Assembly: GCF_003952185.1 (NCBI RefSeq)
Contig: NZ_RXFS01000002.1
Location: 496,001-560,000, forward strand
Source: Variovorax sp. 679
Lineage (GTDB): Bacteria > Pseudomonadota > Gammaproteobacteria > Burkholderiales > Burkholderiaceae_C
Direction of reading: 5' to 3'
DNA length: 64,000 bases
Shown: in pieces, positions 53,747 through 62,049 of the stretch
Layout of the letters: each line of letters begins with the position of its first letter
How positions within the stretch are numbered: the first letter of the stretch is position 1
Notes under the pieces: model-generated
Databases searched by the model: none
Seen by the model: the letters and a program-made list of their open reading frames with translations, nothing else
What the model was told of the DNA's origin: nothing
Translations under genes and position numbers: made by a program

Positions 53747-54871
53747 TCACTTGAAGCGGGCTTCGATGCCCGTGGTCATGCGTTCGAGCCATTCGAAGCT
53801 CGGCGGGTCGATCACGTCGACCAGCACCTCGGGCACCTTCACGCCGCGCGCGGCCCAGGTCTCGGGGCCCTTGGTGTCGCCGCCGGTGCGGTAGCCGTAT
53901 TCGTGCGCGAGCTCGCGCAGGGCCGGGTCGTTCTCCAGCGCGGCGCCAAGCCTCGCGCCGCCTGGCGTGTAGGGCACCAGCACGTGCTTCGAATAGACGG
54001 TGGGCTTGGGGTAGAGCAGCACCATGTCGCTCTTGAGGCGATCGGGGTTCTTCAGCCAGAACTCGACCATCTGCGACTCGTAGGCCACCAGCAGCGGCGC
54101 CTTGCCCATGCCGAGCGCGAGGTAGTCCTCGAAAGGCCCGGCCGACGACTGCTCCTGGAAGCCCTGGCGCAGGAAGAGCGGCGCCACCACGGGCATGACG
54201 CGATCCACGTCTTCCTGGCTCTGCACGATCTGCTGGCTGTTGGCGAGGTAGCTCGCGAGCGCGAGGTACATGGCCGCCGAGTTGGAGGTGCGCACGTCGG
54301 TCGAGTTGATGAGCATCGACTTGCTGGTGGAGAAGGCGCTGCTCGCCTTCAGCTCCTTCCAGCGCGTGCCCTTCTCGATCATGGCCATGAGGCCCGGCAG
54401 GTCGACGACGTAGTAGAAGTCGCCCTGCTTCTGCGCAATGCCGTTGGCCACGAGGATCTCGGCGATCGGCCGCCAGCTGGCCAGCACGATGGGCGTGTAG
54501 AACGGGTTGAAGACGTTCGGCGCTTTGGCCAGTGTCTTGAGCTGCGCCGCGGCGGGCGCGCCCGAGGGAAAGCCGAAGTCGAACTTGCTGGCGTCGTAGC
54601 GGCTGGCGATGGCGCGGGAGCCCGCCTTCTCGACGGTGACGGTGATACCCTGCGCGGCCAGTGCCTTCTGCACGCGCGGGTCGGCGAAGAAGGTTTCTTT
54701 CTCGGAACCGATCAGGCCGCGCAGCGTGACCTGCTTTTCCTGTTCGATACGGGCCGCCGTTGCGGTGGCCGACTCATCGTGCAGGCGGGTGTTCGAGTAC
54801 CAGACGCCTGCCCCGACCGCCGCCAGCAGGACGACGGCCAGCGCTGGTGCGATCAGCTTGCGGATTTCCAA
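53747..54871 (-). CDS. Membrane-anchored periplasmic-binding-like protein, first gene of the TelA operon
   Basis: 374 aa with a TTG start at 54871, supported by AGGAG 8 bases upstream; the nearest ATG (54879) is out of frame. One membrane segment (8-26, APALAVVLLAAVGAGVWY) is uncleaved-looking, then a type 2 periplasmic-binding-like fold: LRGLIGSEKETFFADPRVQK, DFGFPSGAPAAAQLKTL, LINSTDVRTSNSAAMYLALA. It resembles ABC-type binding proteins but no permease or ATPase is nearby, so it is more likely a sensor or partner of the vWA lipoprotein. Confidence 0.78.
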   Translation of the reverse strand: MEIRKLIAPALAVVLLAAVGAGVWYSNTRLHDESATATAARIEQEKQVTLRGLIGSEKETFFADPRVQKALAAQGITVTVEKAGSRAIASRYDASKFDFGFPSGAPAAAQLKTLAKAPNVFNPFYTPIVLASWRPIAEILVANGIAQKQGDFYYVVDLPGLMAMIEKGTRWKELKASSAFSTSKSMLINSTDVRTSNSAAMYLALASYLANSQQIVQSQEDVDRVMPVVAPLFLRQGFQEQSSAGPFEDYLALGMGKAPLLVAYESQMVEFWLKNPDRLKSDMVLLYPKPTVYSKHVLVPYTPGGARLGAALENDPALRELAHEYGYRTGGDTKGPETWAARGVKVPEVLVDVIDPPSFEWLERMTTGIEARFK

Positions 54872-54945
54872 ATCTCATGCTCCTCGCCCCCTGTGAGCGG
54901 GGGTAGAGAAACATACTAACGACGGAATATGACGGTTTGTGACAG

Positions 54946-56244
54946 TCAGATGTCGGTAGCGATTTCGCGGGTGATGCGCAGGAACTTCTCGATGTCGGCA
55001 ACGGAATTGCAGTGCAGCGGCGACACCCGCACCGTGCCCGCGAGCCCGAAGGATTCGAGCATGCGCTTCGAGTAGATGCTGGTCGCCACGCGCTCGTAGA
55101 CCGTCACGCCGCGCTTCGCGTACTCGACCACCGCCTGCGTGCAGTCGATGCGGTCGAAGCCGATGCCCAGGATCAGGTCGCGCTTCGTCAGGTCTTCATG
55201 GTCGAGGAAGACGTTGACGCCCCTGAGTTCGCGCATGCCGGTGGCGTTCTCGTTGCCGTCGAGCAGCACCGCCAGCAGCGCGCGTTCGTGCAGCTCGACG
55301 TGCGTGATGCCCGCGACGAACAGTGCGCGCCGGTCGGTGGCCTCGCTGAAGTGACCGCCCAGCCAGCAGACGTAGTCGACGATCTCGCTGAGCACCGCGA
55401 ACTGCCACGGCGCGGCGCTGCCCAGGTCCCAGTAGTCGGGCTTCTTGCCCGCGAGCTTGTGGTGCGGCAGCACGGCCGCGCGCTCGGACACCCACGACAG
55501 CCCCGAGCCCCGGCAGCCGAAGAACTTGTAGGGCGCGAGGTTGATGCCGTCCACCGGCGTCTTCTGCAGGTCGATGAGGCCGTGCGGCGCATGCTGCACT
55601 GCATCCACCAGGATGTACAGGTCGGGCTTGATCTCGCGCGCGCGGCGCACGATCTCGGCCATGTCGAGCTTGGCGCCGGAGATGTTCGATGCGTAGATCA
55701 CGTTGAGCAGGCAGGTGTCCTTGTCGACCAGCCGCACGATCTCTTCCACATCCACGCCGCCGGTGACGGGGTTGCTCTTCGCCACGCGCAGCTCGCGGCC
55801 CAGGCGCTGGGCATAGAGGCTCATTGCGTCGAAGGCCGACGGATGCTCGAGCACGGTGGTGACCATGTTCGTGCCCGGCACGTTCTCGGCGATGGCACGC
55901 ACCATGTCGAACATGGCGCCCGAGGCGGTGAGCGATGCGTACACGCTGCCGCCCGTGGCGTTGAGGATGGTGCGCAGATCCGCACTGCCCTTCGCCTGGA
56001 TGTCCTGCAGCTCGACGGCCGTGGCGTGGATGCGCTCGGCGTTGTCGGGAATGGCATCGACCTGCGCGAAGCGCTCGGCCGCGGCCTTGAGGCGGAACGA
56101 GCCGCCGGCGTTGTCGAAGTACAGGCGCTCGCGGCCGTGGTGGTCATGGTCGACCTGCAGGAAGCGCGCCTTCACCTCGCGCATCAGCGCATCGGAAAAG
56201 GCCTGGCCGCGTTCGAGATCAGGAAGTTGCTGTTGGGAGCCCAT
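54946..56244 (-). CDS. Class V aminotransferase-fold PLP enzyme (cysteine desulfurase / isopenicillin N epimerase-like)
   Basis: 432 aa. PLP-binding Asp and Gln are in ILVDAVQHAPHGLID, and the Schiff-base Lys in NLAPYKFFGCRGSGLSWV. The N-terminal LYFDNAGGS is typical of class V enzymes. A conserved cysteine-desulfurase Cys loop is not obvious, so desulfurase activity is unsure; selenocysteine lyase, kynureninase-like or epimerase activity are alternatives. It starts 3 bases after the solute-binding-protein gene, so the two share an mRNA and probably a substrate. Confidence 0.85.
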   Translation of the reverse strand: MGSQQQLPDLERGQAFSDALMREVKARFLQVDHDHHGRERLYFDNAGGSFRLKAAAERFAQVDAIPDNAERIHATAVELQDIQAKGSADLRTILNATGGSVYASLTASGAMFDMVRAIAENVPGTNMVTTVLEHPSAFDAMSLYAQRLGRELRVAKSNPVTGGVDVEEIVRLVDKDTCLLNVIYASNISGAKLDMAEIVRRAREIKPDLYILVDAVQHAPHGLIDLQKTPVDGINLAPYKFFGCRGSGLSWVSERAAVLPHHKLAGKKPDYWDLGSAAPWQFAVLSEIVDYVCWLGGHFSEATDRRALFVAGITHVELHERALLAVLLDGNENATGMRELRGVNVFLDHEDLTKRDLILGIGFDRIDCTQAVVEYAKRGVTVYERVATSIYSKRMLESFGLAGTVRVSPLHCNSVADIEKFLRITREIATDI

Positions 56245-56247
56245 TTT

Positions 56248-57144
56248 TTAGACGCCCTTGTTGTTCGGGTTCTTGTAGATCTCGCGCACCGCGTCCGTCA
56301 TCGGGAAGTTGAGGTTCGCGTTCTTCGGCGGGATCGGCGAGAGGAACCACTTGGTGTAGAGCTGCTCGATGGCGCCCGACTTCATCAGGCCGTTGACGGT
56401 CTCGTCCACCAGCGCCTTGAATTGCGGGTCGTCCTTGCGCAGCATGATTCCGTAGGGCTCCTGGCGCAGCGACTCCTTCAGGATCTTGTATTCGCCCGGG
56501 TTGGTCGAGCTGGCGATCATGCCGGCGAGCTGCACGTCGTCGAGCACGTAGGCGTCGGCGCGGCCGGTGGACAGCAGCAGGAAGCCGTCGGAGGTGTCCT
56601 TGCCGGCGATCTCGTTCACTTCGATGGTGCCGCTCTTGCGCGCGCCGCGCAGCAGCTGGATCGAGGTGCTGCCCGAGACGGTGGCCACGTTCTTGCCGTT
56701 GAGGTCGCCCAGCGCATTGATGCCCGAGGCCTTCTTCACGGCGGCGGTGATGTTGGTGACGAAGTGGCTGGGCGCGAAGTCGACCTGCTGCTGGCGTTGC
56801 GTGGTGTTGGTGGTGGTCGCGCAGTCGAGGTCGACGGTGCCGTTCTGCAGCAGCGGAATGCGGTTGGTCGAGTTGAGCATGGTGTAGCGCACCTCGATCT
56901 TCGCGAGGCCCAGCTTGGCCTTCACCGCGTCGACGATCTTCAGGCAGATGTCGTTGGTGAAGCCGATGGGGGCGCTGTCGGCGCTGAGCTTGTACGAGAA
57001 CGGGATCTGGCTGTCGCGCGCACCGATCTGGATCGTGCCGCTGTCCTTGATCTTCTGCAGCGTGCCGCCGTCCTGGGCGCTGGCGGCGCCGCAGGCGAAG
57101 ACGATGGAGAGTCCGAGCGCGAGGGGCAGTTTCTTGAAGTCCAT
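56248..57144 (-). CDS. Family-3 amino-acid ABC transporter solute-binding protein
   Basis: 298 aa from the ATG at 57144 (MDFKKLPLALGLSIVFACGA), the start giving a proper Sec signal ending ASAQ. A type 2 periplasmic-binding domain of the GltI/glutamate-aspartate kind follows: TIQIGARDSQIPFSYKL, VDLDCATTTNTTQRQQQVDF, RADAYVLDDVQLAG. No permease or ATPase gene is next to it; either it serves a transporter encoded elsewhere or it works as a sensor. It is divergent from a LysR gene. Confidence 0.88.
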   Translation of the reverse strand: MDFKKLPLALGLSIVFACGAASAQDGGTLQKIKDSGTIQIGARDSQIPFSYKLSADSAPIGFTNDICLKIVDAVKAKLGLAKIEVRYTMLNSTNRIPLLQNGTVDLDCATTTNTTQRQQQVDFAPSHFVTNITAAVKKASGINALGDLNGKNVATVSGSTSIQLLRGARKSGTIEVNEIAGKDTSDGFLLLSTGRADAYVLDDVQLAGMIASSTNPGEYKILKESLRQEPYGIMLRKDDPQFKALVDETVNGLMKSGAIEQLYTKWFLSPIPPKNANLNFPMTDAVREIYKNPNNKGV

Positions 57145-57207
57145 GGCGGGTTCCTTGAAGAGTCGATGACGTTGGATCGGGCGAATCTTCGGCTTCCCGA
57201 CAAATTT

Positions 57208-57258
57208 CCAAAAGCGATTTTTTGTGATCGAATCGCATGAGAAAAAGCGTTCTTTTGG
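57208..57258. promoter_or_regulatory. LysR-type operator region with ATT-N11-AAT core
   Basis: GCGATT (57214-57219) and AATCGC (57231-57236) form an inverted repeat with exactly 11 bases between, the classical T-N11-A LysR box. A wider inverted repeat CCAAAAG (57208-57214) / CTTTTGG (57252-57258) surrounds it. It lies between the binding-protein gene and the LysR gene, which suits autoregulation plus activation of the PLP-enzyme operon. Confidence 0.65.
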
Positions 57259-57273
57259 AGCCAAACTCCCGTG

Positions 57274-58209
57274 ATGACCTTCAAGCAGCTCGAAGCCCTG
57301 TACTGGATCGCCCGCCTCGGCGGCTTCGCGCAGGCGGCCAACCAGCTCCACACCTCGCAGTCGGCCATCTCCAAGCGGGTGCACGAGCTGGAGCAGTTGT
57401 TCGACACCGAACTCTTCGACCGCAGCCAGCGCACCGCCCGGCTCACCGAGAAGGGCGAGGAGATGTTCGTGCTCGCCCGGAAGCTGCTGGAGCAGCGCGA
57501 CGCGGCCATCGAGCAGTTCGGCAAGCCGGGCGTGGTGGAGCGGCGCATCCGCATCGGCGTGACCGAACTGACGGCGATGACGTGGCTGCCGCGGCTGGTC
57601 GGCCTCATCCAGCAGCACTACCCCAAGGTGATCCTCGAGCCCGACGTGGACGACAGCCTGCAGCTGCGCGACAAGCTGCTGGCCGACGAGCTCGACCTGG
57701 TCATCGTGCCCGACACCTTTGCCGACTCGCGCCTGCCGCACAAGCTCATCGGCCAGGTGAAGAGCGCGTGGATGTGCAAGCCCGGCGTGGTGCCGGTGAA
57801 CGGCGGTGCGATGCGGCTGCACGAGCTGGCGCGCCACCGCATGCTGGTGCAGGGCAACAACTCGGGCACCGGCCGCGCCTACGACGCGTGGATGAAGGAA
57901 CAGGGCGTGCAGCCCGCCAACGTGATCGTGGTGAGCAACCTGGTGGCGCTGACGGGGCTCACCGTGTCGGGGCTGGGCGTGAGCTACCTGCCGCGCGAAT
58001 GCCTGCAGCCACTGGTGTCGGCCGGCATGCTTGCCGTGGTCGACGTGGCGCCGGCCCTGCCCGTGGTGCGCTACGTGGCGATGCACAAGGGCGAGCACCG
58101 CAGCGCACTCACCTCGTCCATCGTGATGCTGGCGCAGGAGTGCTGCGACTTCACGCGCATGTTCCAGGCGCAGCCTGAAGAAGAAACAACGGAGACGGCG
58201 AAAGACTGA
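57274..58209 (+). CDS. LysR family transcriptional regulator
   Basis: 311 aa. An N-terminal winged helix-turn-helix (FKQLEALYWIARLGGFAQAA, then SQSAISKRVHELEQLFDT) and a C-terminal substrate-binding domain with AMTWLPRLVGLIQQHYPKV. The ATG at 57274 gives the family start MTFKQL; the GTG one codon earlier has the better ribosome-site spacing (GGAG, 10 bases) and may be the true start. It likely controls the divergent binding-protein and PLP-enzyme genes through the site at 57214-57236. Confidence 0.92.
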   Translation: MTFKQLEALYWIARLGGFAQAANQLHTSQSAISKRVHELEQLFDTELFDRSQRTARLTEKGEEMFVLARKLLEQRDAAIEQFGKPGVVERRIRIGVTELTAMTWLPRLVGLIQQHYPKVILEPDVDDSLQLRDKLLADELDLVIVPDTFADSRLPHKLIGQVKSAWMCKPGVVPVNGGAMRLHELARHRMLVQGNNSGTGRAYDAWMKEQGVQPANVIVVSNLVALTGLTVSGLGVSYLPRECLQPLVSAGMLAVVDVAPALPVVRYVAMHKGEHRSALTSSIVMLAQECCDFTRMFQAQPEEETTETAKD

Positions 58210-58228
58210 CCGCCGTCGTGGCCACGCC

Positions 58229-58651
58229 TCAGAGCGAGAGAAACGCCGCCACCAGCAGCGCCAGCGCGCCGACGATCGAAGCCACGGCGCCGACCACGTT
58301 GCCGAGATAGACGAGCCCGCCCAGCCCCACGACCCCATCGGACGACAAGCCCCGCTGCCCCGAGACGGCCGCAAGCGGCGTGGAAACGCAGAAACCATAC
58401 GCCGACACGATCAGCGCGATGGCGATGAGCCACAGCAGCCACGCCGGCGCCGCAAGCGAAGACAGCACGGCGGCCGTCGCGAGCATCAGGGTCGCGCCGA
58501 TGGGCAGGCTCAGGTGCGCGACACGCCACGAATTGACGATGTGCGCAGCGGCCTCGCGCTTGATCGCCTTTGCATACGGCGCACCCAGCAGCAAGCCGAA
58601 CAGCAGGACGATGGCGCCGTGGAAGACGAGGTGACGCGCGGCGGGGTGCAT
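58229..58651 (-). CDS. Small membrane protein of unknown function
   Basis: 140 aa with four predicted membrane segments (about 9-25, 48-68, 70-90, 110-138). The start HPAARHLVFHGAIVLLFGLLLG and GAPYAKAIKR is a recurring look of small inner-membrane proteins, possibly of the styrene-oxide-isomerase-like or hypothetical DUF class, but no secure family was recognised. Convergent with the LysR gene, 19 bases apart. Confidence 0.6.
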   Translation of the reverse strand: MHPAARHLVFHGAIVLLFGLLLGAPYAKAIKREAAAHIVNSWRVAHLSLPIGATLMLATAAVLSSLAAPAWLLWLIAIALIVSAYGFCVSTPLAAVSGQRGLSSDGVVGLGGLVYLGNVVGAVASIVGALALLVAAFLSL

Positions 58652-58741
58652 GGATGCGAACGAGAGAGGAGCGGCGATGGGAGCCGCATCCTAACGAGGC
58701 CGGCTGCCGCGCAGCCCGGCAAGGCCCCTCGAGAGCCGGTC

Positions 58742-58927
58742 TCAGCCGTCGTCACCGACGGGGGAAAGATCCGGATGCAGTTGCTGCAGCGCCCGCGACA
58801 GCCGGACCACGCGCTCCCGCGCCCCGGGCTCGCCCCGGGCGAGCGCGCCCAACGCAGCTTCGTAGTCGTCAGTGAGCTGTTGCCACAGCTCGAAATCGGC
58901 GCCAAGGCCTTCAGCGTCCTTGTCCAT
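58742..58927 (-). CDS. Small acidic helical protein, unknown
   Basis: 61 aa, with GGAG 8 bases before the ATG. Predicted to be two helices (FELWQQLTDDYEAALGALAR; ARERVVRLSRALQQLHP) with acidic ends. Codon use is normal for this genome. Not recognised; it is 90 bases upstream of the four-segment membrane protein gene on the same strand. Confidence 0.6.
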   Translation of the reverse strand: MDKDAEGLGADFELWQQLTDDYEAALGALARGEPGARERVVRLSRALQQLHPDLSPVGDDG

Positions 58928-59239
58928 CTTTGCTCCATCAGGAATTTCGACGGCCGGTAATTGCGCCAGTTTGACTCATTTTTGCCGCGAGCGTTAGAAC
59001 TTTAGAGGTCTTGGGGTTATAGCCGCTTGAATACTGCGGTGCATCGGACCGGCTTCGACAGCCTGGAACTAAGGGTTCATCCGATGAAAGTATTTTTCAA
59101 ACAAGCCAAGAATTCGCCCTGCACAGCCAAAAAACCGCGAGCGTTGAGCGAAAAATTGCCCGTATAAGAAAAAACATTTCAATTATCGCCGAGCCCGCGG
59201 ACTAAACCTCCGTCGCAAGACATTCACCGGAAAGTGCCC
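58928..59239. other. 312-base AT-richer promoter region
   Basis: This lies between the small acidic protein gene and the FAD oxidase gene (divergent). It is clearly richer in A and T than its surroundings (for example 59085-59190), which suits a regulated promoter. CCGCGAGCGTT occurs twice (near 58987 and near 59135). A 27-codon frame at 59084 was not accepted as a gene. Confidence 0.5.
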
Positions 59240-60772
59240 ATGACCATCACCGTGACACGCCAGGATGCCCGCTACAACACCCTGAAAAAGGGTTTCAACC
59301 TGCGATGGCCGGCCACGGAATCGGAAGCCGCCTCGCGCATCGAACTGGCGGAAAGCGCCGGCGACGCCGCCGCCGCACTGCAGCGCATCGTCGACGCGGG
59401 CCTGCGGCCCACCCTGCGCAGCGGCGGGCATTGCTACGAGGACTTCGTCTCCAACAACCCCGACGGCGCGATCCTCGACCTGAGCCTGCTCAACCAGGCC
59501 GACCCAGCTTCGAGGGGCGACGGACGCTTCCGCATCGGCCCCGGCACCCAGAACTGGAACGGGTACCTCGACCTGTACAAGCACGGCAACGTCACGCTGC
59601 CTGGCGGCTCCTGCTACTCGGTGGGCGCGGGCGGCCACATCTGCGGCGGCGGCTACGGCCTGCTGTCGCGGCTGCAAGGGCTCACGGTCGACTGGCTCTC
59701 GGCGGTTGACATCCTGACGGTGGACAACCGCGGCAAGGTGGTGCCGCGCACCGTCGACGCGAACCGCGACCCGGACCTGTTCCGCGCCTGCCGCGGCGCG
59801 GGCGGCGGCAACTTCGGCGCGATCACCAGCTACGTGTTCGACAAGCTGCCGACGGCGCCGCGCGAAGTCGCGCTGGCGGTGGTGGCCTTCGACTGGGCCA
59901 CCATGACACCCGAGCGCTTCACCGCCCTGCTCACCACCTACGGCGACTACTGGGCCACGCGCGGCAAGTCGCCCGACACCTGGGGCATGTTCTCGCTGCT
60001 GAAGCTCACGCACCGCTCGGCCGGCCAGATCGTGATGCTCACTCAGTTCTGCAACCCCGACGGCACCTGCAACGACCTGACTGTGCTCAACGATTTTCTC
60101 GACCGCTTCCGCGCCTGCGCGCCGGTGCCCGCCAAGGGCCGCGCGCCCGGCGTGGGCCCGGCGCCGCAGCGCGACGCGGGCCAGCTGCTGTGCTCCAAGC
60201 CGCACACCGTGACGCGCTACGACTGGCTCACCGCCACCCAGTACCTCAACGGCTCGGGCGACAACCAGCGCGGCAAGTACAAGTCGGCCTACATGAAGCA
60301 GAACTTCAGTGCCCGCGAGGCGCAGCGCATCTACACGCACCTGACGCGCACCATTGCCGGCGTCGACCTGAGCCAGTCGCTGCTGCAGGTGGATTCGTAC
60401 GGCGGCGCCGTCAACAAGCCCGAGCGCATCGCCGACACCACCGTGCCGCAGCGCGCCTCGATCATGAAGCTGCAGTACCAGACCTACTGGCGCAGCGCGA
60501 AGGACGACGCCGGCCACCTGCGCTGGATCGGCGACTTCTACCGCGACGTGTACGGCACGCCCGACGTGCCGCAGCGCTACGCGGGCACGCCCTACCCTGG
60601 CGAGCGCTACGAGGGCTGCTACATCAACTACCCGGACAACGACATGCTGGCCTACCCCTTCTGGCCGCAGCTCTACTACGGCGACCAGGGGCTCTACGAA
60701 TTCCTGCGGAAGGTGAAGCGGCGGTACGACCCGAACAACATCTTCCACCACGCGATGTCGGTGCGTCCGTGA
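59240..60772 (+). CDS. FAD-linked oxidase of the berberine-bridge / glucooligosaccharide oxidase type
   Basis: 510 aa from the ATG at 59240 (GGAAAG 6 bases upstream; a GTG two codons earlier is less likely). A PCMH-type FAD domain ([35 protein letters not shown]) and a C-terminal BBE segment ([12 protein letters not shown]). His64 and Cys135 stand where bicovalently FAD-linked sugar oxidases attach the flavin, which predicts an 8-alpha-N1-histidyl, 6-S-cysteinyl FAD. No signal peptide. Its stop is 27 bases before the lactonase ATG. Predicted reaction: oxidation of a sugar or other alcohol to a lactone with release of H2O2. Confidence 0.85.
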   Translation: MTITVTRQDARYNTLKKGFNLRWPATESEAASRIELAESAGDAAAALQRIVDAGLRPTLRSGGHCYEDFVSNNPDGAILDLSLLNQADPASRGDGRFRIGPGTQNWNGYLDLYKHGNVTLPGGSCYSVGAGGHICGGGYGLLSRLQGLTVDWLSAVDILTVDNRGKVVPRTVDANRDPDLFRACRGAGGGNFGAITSYVFDKLPTAPREVALAVVAFDWATMTPERFTALLTTYGDYWATRGKSPDTWGMFSLLKLTHRSAGQIVMLTQFCNPDGTCNDLTVLNDFLDRFRACAPVPAKGRAPGVGPAPQRDAGQLLCSKPHTVTRYDWLTATQYLNGSGDNQRGKYKSAYMKQNFSAREAQRIYTHLTRTIAGVDLSQSLLQVDSYGGAVNKPERIADTTVPQRASIMKLQYQTYWRSAKDDAGHLRWIGDFYRDVYGTPDVPQRYAGTPYPGERYEGCYINYPDNDMLAYPFWPQLYYGDQGLYEFLRKVKRRYDPNNIFHHAMSVRP

Positions 60773-60798
60773 TGCAACCCCACCCAGAGAGGAACCCC

Positions 60799-62043
60799 AT
60801 GACAGATCACTCCGGTCAGAAACGCCGCACCGTCATGCAGTGGCTCGGTGGCGCCTCCGCCGCCGGCGCCCTCGCACCCCTGCTGCCGGCCCATGCGCAA
60901 CAGGCCCCGGCCACGGCAGGCGCCGCAACGGCCGCGCCTGCACCACGCTTCGCCTACCTCGGCACCTACACCTTCGACGCACCCGGCGGCACGGCCGGCG
61001 GCCCCGCATCGAAGGGCATCTACGTGCTCGCTGTGCAGGACGGCAGCTGGACACCGGTGCAGACGGTCGCGAGCGCCAACCCGTCCTTCCTCGCGGTGCA
61101 CCCCAGCCAGCGCTTCCTGTACGCGATCAACGAGATCGACACCTACGAGGGCCTGCCCACCGGCACGGCCGAGGCCTACGCCATCGACGAGCGCAGCGGC
61201 CGGCTCACGCTGGTCAACCGCCAGCCGCTGTCGCTCTCGGGCGTGATCCCGGCGCACCTGGCGGTGTCGCCCGACGGACGCGCACTGGTCGTGGCGCTGT
61301 ACGGCGGCGGCGCCTACAACGTGCTGCCCATCGAAGCGGACGGCAAGCTCGGCAAGGTCTCCGGCATCGAGAAGGAAACCGGCTCCGGCCCCGACGCCGA
61401 GCGGCAGGAATCGCCGCACCCGCACATGGTGCAGTTCGACGCCTCGGGACGGCGCGTGCTCGCGACCGACCTCGGCAGCGATCGCGTCAACGTCTTCACG
61501 CTGGCCGACGGCAAGCTGGCGCCTGTCGGCCGCACGGCCGCGCAAGCCGGCAGCGGCCCGCGCCACCTGGCGCTGCATCCGTCGCAACGCCATCTGTACG
61601 TGGTGGGCGAACTCGACGCTTCCGTCACCTGCTACGGCTACGACGCGGCAAGCGGCGCGGTCGGAGAACAGCGACAGCGGGTCTCGACCCTGCCGGACGG
61701 CTACACGGGCCAGAAGAGCGCCGCAGCGCTGGTGATGCATCCATCGGGGCAGTTCCTCTATGCAAGCAACCGCAGGCTGAAATCGGACCACCCGCTCGCC
61801 GACAGCATCGCCGCATTCCGCATCGACGCGACCAACGGCAACCTCACGCCGCTGCAGCACTGGAGCGATGGCCTGCGCTTCCCGCGCGCGCTGACGGTGG
61901 CGCCCGACGGCGGCCACCTCTACGCGCTGAGCCAGAAGGGCGACACCATCCTTCGCCTGCGCATCGACCCCGCCACCGGCAGGCTCGACCAGCCGGTGCA
62001 GGTGGCGCAGGTGCCTACGCCGGTCTGCCTCGTCTTCGCCTGA
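60799..62043 (+). CDS. Beta-propeller lactonase (Pgl-like), Tat-exported
   Basis: 414 aa from the ATG at 60799, preceded by GAGAGGAA; an in-frame ATG at 60772 overlapping the oxidase stop lacks a site. The N-terminus has a twin-arginine-like signal (GQKRRTVMQWLGGASAAGAL) ending LPAHAQQ. The rest is a seven-bladed propeller of the 6-phosphogluconolactonase (YbhE) family: ANPSFLAVHPSQRFLYAINE, HPHMVQFDASGRRVLATDLG, GSGPRHLALHPSQRHLYVVG. A periplasmic location means its substrate is unlikely to be 6-phosphogluconolactone; a free aldonolactone from the neighbouring oxidase fits. Confidence 0.88.
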   Translation: MTDHSGQKRRTVMQWLGGASAAGALAPLLPAHAQQAPATAGAATAAPAPRFAYLGTYTFDAPGGTAGGPASKGIYVLAVQDGSWTPVQTVASANPSFLAVHPSQRFLYAINEIDTYEGLPTGTAEAYAIDERSGRLTLVNRQPLSLSGVIPAHLAVSPDGRALVVALYGGGAYNVLPIEADGKLGKVSGIEKETGSGPDAERQESPHPHMVQFDASGRRVLATDLGSDRVNVFTLADGKLAPVGRTAAQAGSGPRHLALHPSQRHLYVVGELDASVTCYGYDAASGAVGEQRQRVSTLPDGYTGQKSAAALVMHPSGQFLYASNRRLKSDHPLADSIAAFRIDATNGNLTPLQHWSDGLRFPRALTVAPDGGHLYALSQKGDTILRLRIDPATGRLDQPVQVAQVPTPVCLVFA

Positions 62044-62049
62044 CCGGGC

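Noticed and set aside
53747..57144. Possibility that the binding-like protein of the TelA operon and the family-3 binding protein form one transporter locus
   Set aside because: They belong to separate transcripts with a PLP-enzyme gene between, and no permease or ATPase is encoded in the interval.
59084..59167. 27-codon ORF in the promoter region of the FAD oxidase gene
   Set aside because: No Shine-Dalgarno, no family, and it sits in an AT-rich regulatory region; more likely chance.
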